Below are positions 57,167 through 64,000 of a stretch of DNA of 64,000 nucleotides, piece by piece. The stretch is taken from assembly GCF_002878395.1 (NCBI RefSeq), contig NW_025892535.1, positions 23,587-87,586 on the forward strand, written 5' to 3'. The translations under genes were made by a program, and so were the position numbers. The stretch comes from Capsicum annuum (taxonomy: Eukaryota; Streptophyta; Magnoliopsida; Solanales; Solanaceae). The notes under the pieces are model-generated. The model searched no databases. It saw only the letters and a list, made by a program, of their open reading frames with translations, and was not told where the DNA came from. How positions within the stretch are numbered: the first letter of the stretch is position 1; each line of letters begins with the position of its first letter.

Positions 57167-57981
57167 AGTATGCCCTTTATTAACTAGAACAAAAACTACT
57201 ATTAATATATAAACCCAGTAAGCGAACAACAACCCACATCAGTATAGTAGCTCATAATAAAATTCTTTTAATAAACAACCTACTATCCAAAATAGGGGAG
57301 TTTAATAAGGAATACATGTTTAATTATTGTTATCACTGATCTCATGGAATATAAACTTTCAAATCTCAATTTAAGGTATGTAGTTTTGCCCTCACTCCCA
57401 AAAGCTGATTGTAAGAGTAATAGCTTGTAGCATAGAGTGTATCCCAGGTTCAAATTCATTTTTGGTTGGTTGTCTAGAGGAGATTAGATACAGTGGAGAG
57501 GTTGGAAAATTAGAAATTCACATACCTCCTGACTAAATCTTTTATGGTGGAGAAAATGAAACCTTTCATTGCCATTTGTTTGATTGTCAGGTGACTAAAG
57601 AACTATGAACTAGCTTGTCCAATTAGATAGGGTTTTGTAGACCAATTCAAGACTACAAAGCAGAGATTACATGGCTTATTTCTATGGCATAAAAGAAAGT
57701 TGCATTTGCCTTAATAGTTATAAGTGTGTTTGTAATGATGATATTTATTATATGGAGGGAGAGTAATAGGCTGAGATTTCAAAAATAATGTTTTTTACTA
57801 ACAAGATTTTCAAGAAAATTGTCATGCACGTGCATATCAAAGGACAACAGAAGGCTAAAAGGCTGATAGTGCCCCAACAGTTGCAACCTTATCCTTATCA
57901 TGTAGGAGTATTTATAAATGCATTAGAATAGATTTACTATCTTATATGTATGTCTTTATGAGTAAATGATAGCTAGAATAG
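57167..57981. other. Unassigned spacer between A+ and H
   Basis: 815 bp outside all recognised elements. It has no open frame worth calling, no LTR match and no RNA gene that I can see. It may be the original host flank of A+ or part of an element continuing beyond H. Confidence 0.5.
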
Positions 57982-60146
57982 TATTTTAATACCCTAGGCG
58001 TCACACGGTTCTTACGACCCCGTAGGACCACAAGCTAACCCATGCCTGGTACCTGCTGTGAGCACTAAATAATAAGCATAAAACATATGTGAAAGTAAAA
58101 ACTGAAAAATGCCATAAGGTTCATAAAACTAAATCAATACTGAGTACATCTGCAGAATAAATGCTAACTAAAAGTGTCTGAAAGCCTCTAAAATCTAAAA
58201 TAAAGGAGTTGAAGGGAAGACCCCAATGATAGTAACTGAAAAACTAAAATAATGTAAATAATAAAATAACTAAATGAGTGTCACGTCCTCGATGGATGAA
58301 GACTCACTACTGTAGCTACAGCTGATAGACTGATCTGGCTAGGTATGGTCAGGAACCCGGGCATCCGAATCATTGATATGAGATATCATAGCGCAAATGA
58401 AGAGTATGCGTCAGTACTTTGAATGTGTTGGTATGCTAGGTGAGGTTAGGCTGACATGTATGGGTTCACGTGTATGAGAATAATAACTAAATATCATGAA
58501 ATGACTGGATGAGAGGATATGAAAGACTGGGACTACTGTAAATACTGAACATACAATACCAAGCATATATCGTCTGTCTGAGTTAGTCTGAAGCTGAAGT
58601 ATTGAGTTTTTGGTAACTGAATAACTAATAACTATAAGTCATGATCATGTAGAATTGAACTGAGTTCTTACTGAATACTACATACTAATTACTGGATACT
58701 GAATACTAAAACAGTAATTATGGAAGTTATCATCGAACCAACATACCCCGATTATGGACTAATTTGGGGTCCAACGTGTAACCCAGTTGGAAGGGAGTTA
58801 TCACAGTGCCATGGGTTACTAACATTAGCTGAGTCAACCCTAATCTGGCAGGAAGACTCATAAGATGTATATAGTTTTGTCAACCCTAGTCTGACAGGAA
58901 GACGATTTACCATACGATGGCTACGTAGTTCTGTAACTCAGGGACTACTACTAAGGGTCAAACCCTCTACTGGAAGGAATGCCCCCATCACTGGGTTTTC
59001 TTAGTGATGAATCTTACTCTCAATTGAATCGACACTGAACTGATCAGTAGACTGTACTAGGCTTGATAGAACTTACATTGATTCTGTTGACTGACCGAAT
59101 GCTATTGTTTGGGTTACTCGGAATCATTCTACTTCGACTGGGGACTAGATAAACAGCTAGATTTTGGGTATTCAATACCCCTAGGACTCTATTGCATAGA
59201 TAATGGAACCATATCTTAACTTTAAAATTATCACACATAGGTTATCATGCACAATTCCTCCACATAAATATTTTGTCAAACACTTAGGATGCATAAATCT
59301 TGTACATGAGAATGAGCAATATATGAATGTCATGACTACCATATTCAACATCAGAATTCAAGGATTAAACATAAGGATTACATAAATAAACACTCATTCG
59401 AGTTCCTTTACATGAAACTCAAAATATTCTTGACTTGAAACCCACACAACAACACATACATGAACACAATTCCATTCAAGAATATAAATCATAATCTAAG
59501 TTTTAGAAAAAAGATTCTTAAACTTCAAGGGTGGAAGGAGCCTAAGGATGAACACCTAAACATACTTTAATTGTTAAATTCATGGTAATTTTTTGTGATT
59601 TCTTGGAACTTGATCTTAGACTTGATGAACTAGGGTTTTTCTCTTGAGAGAATTTGTGAAAATAATGAGTGAATTTTCCCCTTTAAGAGGCTTAATTTTG
59701 TGTTATGGTGGGTTAATATGGGTGGAAATAGACTCCTCTACCCCCACAAACTTGTAATTTAGTAAGAAAGAAGTGACCAGTGATGCGACAGATGACGTGC
59801 CACATCGATGGTAACAATGCAATTACCAATGCATCGCGTCGATAGTGACAACGTGATAGCGAATGTGACGCCTCCTTATCGTGTTGGATTGCTATTTTGG
59901 TCATCCAAATATGTCTCAAATGATATACAAAAATTTTGAAACTCACCCGAGACTAGATAACCCTGATCATAAAACAATTTAAAAATCAGAAATCTAAGAT
60001 CGGGAAGATCAAAAATAAAACCATTGAAATATTGAGGCCTTAAATAAGACTAAGTGTCAACACTTAGCTGAAATTTTCTTAGTTTGGGACCTCTTTTGGC
60101 ATGTTATATGGAGCTGAAATGGGATACGACTTTACGGGATCTTACA
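57982..60146 (-). repeat. H 3' LTR
   Basis: The minus strand starts TGTAAGATCCCG at 60146. The far end near 57982 is eroded (TTTAATACCC instead of a TGTAATnCCCC complement). It has the U5 block (57997-58050), CTGGCAGG-type repeats (58830-58990) and a GC-rich block (59770-59880). Length is about 2,165 bp. Confidence 0.8.
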
Positions 60147-60160
60147 ATATCTCTCCCTTT
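60147..60160 (-). promoter_or_regulatory. H polypurine tract
   Basis: The minus strand reads AAAGGGAGAGATAT directly before the LTR, a variant of the tract in B, C and F. Confidence 0.8.
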
Positions 60161-60369
60161 GAAACATTAGTCCTCAAATAAGACTGATTAAGCTGAGAGA
60201 CACTGAGGTACTGAGATTATACTGACATGCATAGAAGAAACATGACTTAATCTTAAGGCATAACACATGACTGAATTGATACATTAATTCATGAATGATA
60301 TGAGATTGATATACAACTAAAACTAAGTATGGAGCAGAGTAAATCTAAGGAAGACTGTTACCGAAGGCT

Positions 60370-63300
60370 GAGTCTAAGTTTGCGGAGAAGAGATGAGGGT
60401 ACTTGGTTCGCATGTCTTCTTATTCTTCCCAAGTGGTTCCCTCAACGGACTAGTTTTGCCTGAGAACTTTGACCAATGGAACTTCTTTGATCCTTAGTCT
60501 GCGAGTCTGACGATCGAGGATTTTGACTAGAACTTTTTTGTAAGAGAGATTATTCTGAATATCTCTAGTCTCTATGGGGACTACCACTGCTGAGTCACCT
60601 ATGAACTTCTTTATAAAGGAGACATGAAACACTAGGTGCACTAATGCTAAGTTGGCAGGCAACTCAAGTTCATAGGCTACCTTTCTGAACCGACTCAGAA
60701 TCCTATAAGGACCAACATATCGGGGACTAAGCTTCCCCTTCTTAACAAAACTCTTCACTCCCTTCATGGGAGAGATTTTTAAATACACAAAGTCACCAAT
60801 CTCAAACTCGAGATCCTTTCTCCTCACATCTAAATAAGATTTCTATCAGCTTTGGGTTGTCTTAAGTCTCTTCCTGATTAACTAAACTTTCTCCAAAGCA
60901 TCAAACACCAAGTCAGGCCCTATCAAAGCAATTTTACCTACCTCAAACCAACCAATCGGAGACCTACATTTCTTTTCATAAAGAGCTTTAAATAGAGCAA
61001 TCTGAATACGAGAATGATAGCTGTTATTATATCCAAAATCAATCAAAGGTAAGTCTTCATCCCAACTACCTTTAAAGTCAATGACACACACTCTCAACAT
61101 ATCTTCTAGAGTCTGAATGGTCCTTTCTTCTTAACCATCTGCCTGAGGGTGGAAGTTTTTATTAAGATGGACTTGGGTACCAAGACCCTTTTGGAAGGCT
61201 TTCTAAAAGTGAGAGGTGAACTGCATACCCCTATCTAAAATAATGGACAACGGGAAACTGTGTAACTTAACCAACTCTCTAATATAGATCCTGGTAGATT
61301 CCTTGGCTAAATAGGAAAGATGGATTGGAAGGAAATGCGCGGACTTGGTCATCCTATCTACAATAACCTAAATCGAATCGTGCTGACGACGAGTACGAGG
61401 CAAACTCATCACGAAGTCCATGTTCACTTTTTCCCACTTTCATGTGGGAATACTGAACTCCTGCATGGAACCACTAGGCTTTTGGTGCTCAATCTTCACC
61501 TGTTGAAAAGTAGAGCACTTAGCCATAAACTCGATAATGTCTCTCTTCAGCCCACTCTACCAATAGAATTCCCACAAGTTGCGGTACATCTTAGTGGCCC
61601 TGGATTAATAGAGTAATATGCACCATGCGCTTCATCAAGAATCCACTATCTTACGCCATCTACACATAGCATACATAGTCTACCCTAGCAATGCAACACA
61701 CTATCTCCCCCTTGGGAGAAAACTTCTACCTTATGGTCTCTGATTGACTCTTTCAGCTTTACTAAATTAGGATCCCTGTCCTACTTTTCTTTTACTTTTG
61801 AAACTAAAGAAGACTTTGAACTAGTCTGCACCCAAACACTACCCTCAGCCGAATCAAACAAACGGACACCTAGTCTGTCAAGATGATGAACTTCCTGAAC
61901 TAACTTCTTCTTACCATCCTTAACATGAGCAATACTACCCATGGACAACCTACTAAGGGCATCTTCCACTACATTGGCCTTTCCCGGATGATACAGAATA
62001 GTCATGTCATAGTGTTTCAAAAACTCTAACCACCTCATATGATACAAGTCCAAGTCTTTCTGCTAAAACACATACTACAGGCTTTTGTGATCTGTGAACA
62101 CATCAACATGTACCCCATACAAATAGTGCCTCCAAATATTTAAGGCATAAACAATAGTCGCTAACTTAATATCATGGATACAGTAATTCTTTTCATGAGG
62201 CTTAAGTTGTCTAGAGGCCTAGGCCGCAACCTTACCCCTCTGTATCGACACACACTAATATGGTACACACCTATCTGCCAACTCTAAAAGCATTATAGTA
62301 CACAACAAACTCATCTAAACTATCTGGTAACATCAAAACTGGGGTCATGGTGAGTTGAGTCTTCAACTCCTAAAAACTCTTCTCACAAGAATCTGACCAC
62401 TGAAACATAACTTTCTTCTAAGTCAATCTAGACATAGGGGACGTAATAGATGGAAACCCTTCAATAAACTGCCAGTAATATTTAGCCAAACCCAAGAAAC
62501 TCCTGAAATCTAATAGAGAGATGGGTCTAGGCTAGTTTCTCACTACTTCGATCTTTTGAGGATCAACTCTAATGCCATCATCGAAAATAATATGGCTAAC
62601 AAAAGCTACTGATCTTAGCCAAAATTTGTATTTACTAAATTTAGCGAACAACTGATGGGCTCTGAGAGTTTGTAATACTATTTTGAGATGGTCTTCATAA
62701 TCATTTTCATTGCAGGAGTAAACAAGAATGTCATCAATAAAGACTATAATGAATATGTTCAAATACTTTTTCAACACTCGGTTCATTAAGTCCATAAATA
62801 TTGCTGGATAATTGGTTAGACCAAAGGACATAACAAGAAACTCAAAGTGACCATACCAGGTTCTGAAATCTATTTTTGAAATGTAACATTCTCTGACTCT
62901 GAGCTAATGATAGTCGAATTTGAGGTCTATCTTAGAGATAAAACTGGCACCCTAAAGTCTGTTGAACAAGCCATTGATTCTCTGAAGTGGCTATTTATTC
63001 TTGATGGCGACTTTGTTCAACTAACGGTAGCCTATACATATTCTAAGAGAACTGTCCTTCTTTCACACGAATAGAACTGGTGCACCCTAAGAAGATATGT
63101 TAGACCTGATGAAACCTTTGCATAAGAGGTATTTCAACTATTCTTTCAACTCTGTAAGTTCAACTGGAGCCATTTTGTATGGCAGAATAGAGATGGGTTG
63201 AGTATCAGGAAGAAGGTCAATTCCGAAGTCAATTTTCCTTTCAAGAGGAACCCCGGGAGATATATGGGAAACACATCTGGAAATTCACTTGCGGCTGGAA

Positions 63301-63800
63301 CTAACTCAAGACTAGGAGTTTTAGAACTAGATTTTTTAAGTCGCGTAAGATAATAAATACACCCCTTGGATATCATTTTCTCTCTCTAAGGTATGAAACA
63401 AGTTGACCTTTAAGTATTGTGGTACTACCCCTTCATTTAAGGACTGGTTTATTCGGGAACTGAAAATAGACAACTTTGTTTCTAAAATCAATTGAAGCAT
63501 AGCATGAATGGATCCAATCCATGCCGAGAATGATGTTAAAATCCATCATCTCTAGCTCTATCAGGTCTGTTGAAGTAACTTTCTGAGATCCCCTAACCGG
63601 AAAGTTTCTGTATACCCGTTGGGCTGTGATAGACTTACCTACTGGGATAGATACTGAGAAAGGATCTGTTAGGATTTTGGGAATGACTCCGAAGTCAATG
63701 GCTGTGTAAGGGATTACAAAAAACAGAGAAGCTCCAGGATCTAACAGAGAATAAATATGTAAGTGAAAGACTCGCAACATACCAATAACTACATTAGGAT
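60370..63800 (-). pseudogene. H pol (protease to chromodomain-like tail)
   Basis: Minus-strand order: protease 63433-63780 with LLDPGAS (intact triad, about 63738) and DFNIILGMDWI; linker and RT N-part 63376-62850, badly shifted; RT palm 62532-62831 with intact [10 protein letters not shown] (about 62725-62755); RNase H about 62050-62360; RNase H end and linker 61781-62053 (LYHPGKANVVEDALSR); integrase 61780-60882, with a stop in place of Gln in the catalytic-Glu segment near 61118-61140; integrase C-part 60450-60827 (ISPMKGVK, GPYRIL, VFHVSF) and the chromodomain-like end to about 60370 with two stops. Lengths and order match C. Confidence 0.9.
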
Positions 63801-64000
63801 AAATCTCAAGATCCTATTGGGACTGAAGTGCATAGAGCCTTTTTGGGCGCTTCCCACTAGTAGCACTAGAAGTGGTACCCTACTGAGATGGACAGCTAGA
63901 CTAAACCTGGAACGGTTATACTGACTCTGTAAACCCACCTGAGGACATTCTCTGATCCTATGGTTTGGCTTACCACACCCGAAACACACGTCGTCGCCAG
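63789..64000 (-). pseudogene. H gag end with zinc knuckle
   Basis: The minus strand encodes an intact CCHC knuckle (CFGCGKPNHRIREC, about 63945-63986) followed by a Gln/Ser/Arg-rich linker with a likely frameshift before protease. The rest of gag is outside the window. Confidence 0.8.

Larger units (their letters stand above)
57982..64000 (-). mobile_element. Ty3/gypsy chromovirus H, 3' part, continuing past the window
   Basis: The minus-strand order in view is: gag end (knuckle), protease, RT, RNase H, integrase and tail, polypurine tract (60160-60147) and 3' LTR (60146-57982). The 5' LTR and most of gag lie beyond 64000. Its coding part is the least degraded in the window: the protease triad and the RT FIDD motif are intact, although stops and frameshifts remain. 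Confidence 0.85.

Noticed and set aside
57167..57981. A possible host exon in the spacer
   Set aside because: All frames are broken by frequent stops, and no splice-flanked coding segment could be identified.

Overview
This is nuclear plant DNA, AT-rich and made almost entirely of decayed LTR retrotransposons nested inside one another, as in pericentromeric heterochromatin. I see no intact host protein gene and no RNA gene. The style (Ty3/gypsy chromoviruses with 2.2-3.3 kb LTRs starting TGTAAnnCCCC, iMet-type primer sites, one tRNA-derived SINE, one Athila-like element) suits a eudicot, perhaps Solanaceae; the family guess is weak. All element boundaries below were placed by eye from paired LTR ends, primer-binding sites, polypurine tracts and 5-bp target-site duplications (TSDs). 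They should be good to a few bases where a TSD is quoted and to tens of bases elsewhere.

Layout. Positions 1-1677 are unclassified, faintly LTR-like. An old plus-strand element (A+) runs from 1678 to 57166 in pieces: a 5' LTR fragment fused to an integrase tail, then a 3' LTR split into three parts (3586-4813, 15253-16192, 56830-57166). The first split holds a minus-strand relative (A-, 4807-15257) with oddly permuted ends. The second split holds element B (16193-56829, minus; TSD ACCCC/ACGCC). A- carries a solo LTR called I (9510-12059, plus; TSD ATTAG). B carries three insertions: C in its 3' LTR (18521-33497, minus; TSD GTTGG), E in its gag (38112-50997, plus; TSD CTCAT) and solo LTR G in its 5' LTR (53618-56451, minus; TSD GAGTC). 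C carries D in its 3' LTR (20638-25722, plus; TSD GCAGA/GCGGA). E carries F in its 3' LTR (41461-50819, minus; TSD TTAAC). Element H (57982 to past the window end, minus) begins 0.8 kb to the right of A+. A SINE sits in the A+ LTR at 4409-4637.

The coding elements (A-, B, C, H) keep the Ty3/gypsy order gag, protease, RT, RNase H, integrase, chromodomain-like tail, broken by many stops and frameshifts. D keeps only gag and protease, E only a leader and an acidic fragment, and F is non-coding between full 3.3-kb LTRs. D, E and F therefore look like non-autonomous elements that would need proteins from relatives; F shares its primer-site leader and polypurine tract with B and C, its likely helpers. 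LTR similarity sampled by eye (B about 91%, E 93%, C 94%, F 97%) agrees with the nesting order, except D (about 86-91%), which looks older than its host C.

The most unusual signals are the circularly permuted A- inside A+, covarying hairpins in the LTRs of D and of the C/F/G group, and GC-rich palindromic blocks at a fixed place in otherwise unrelated LTRs.
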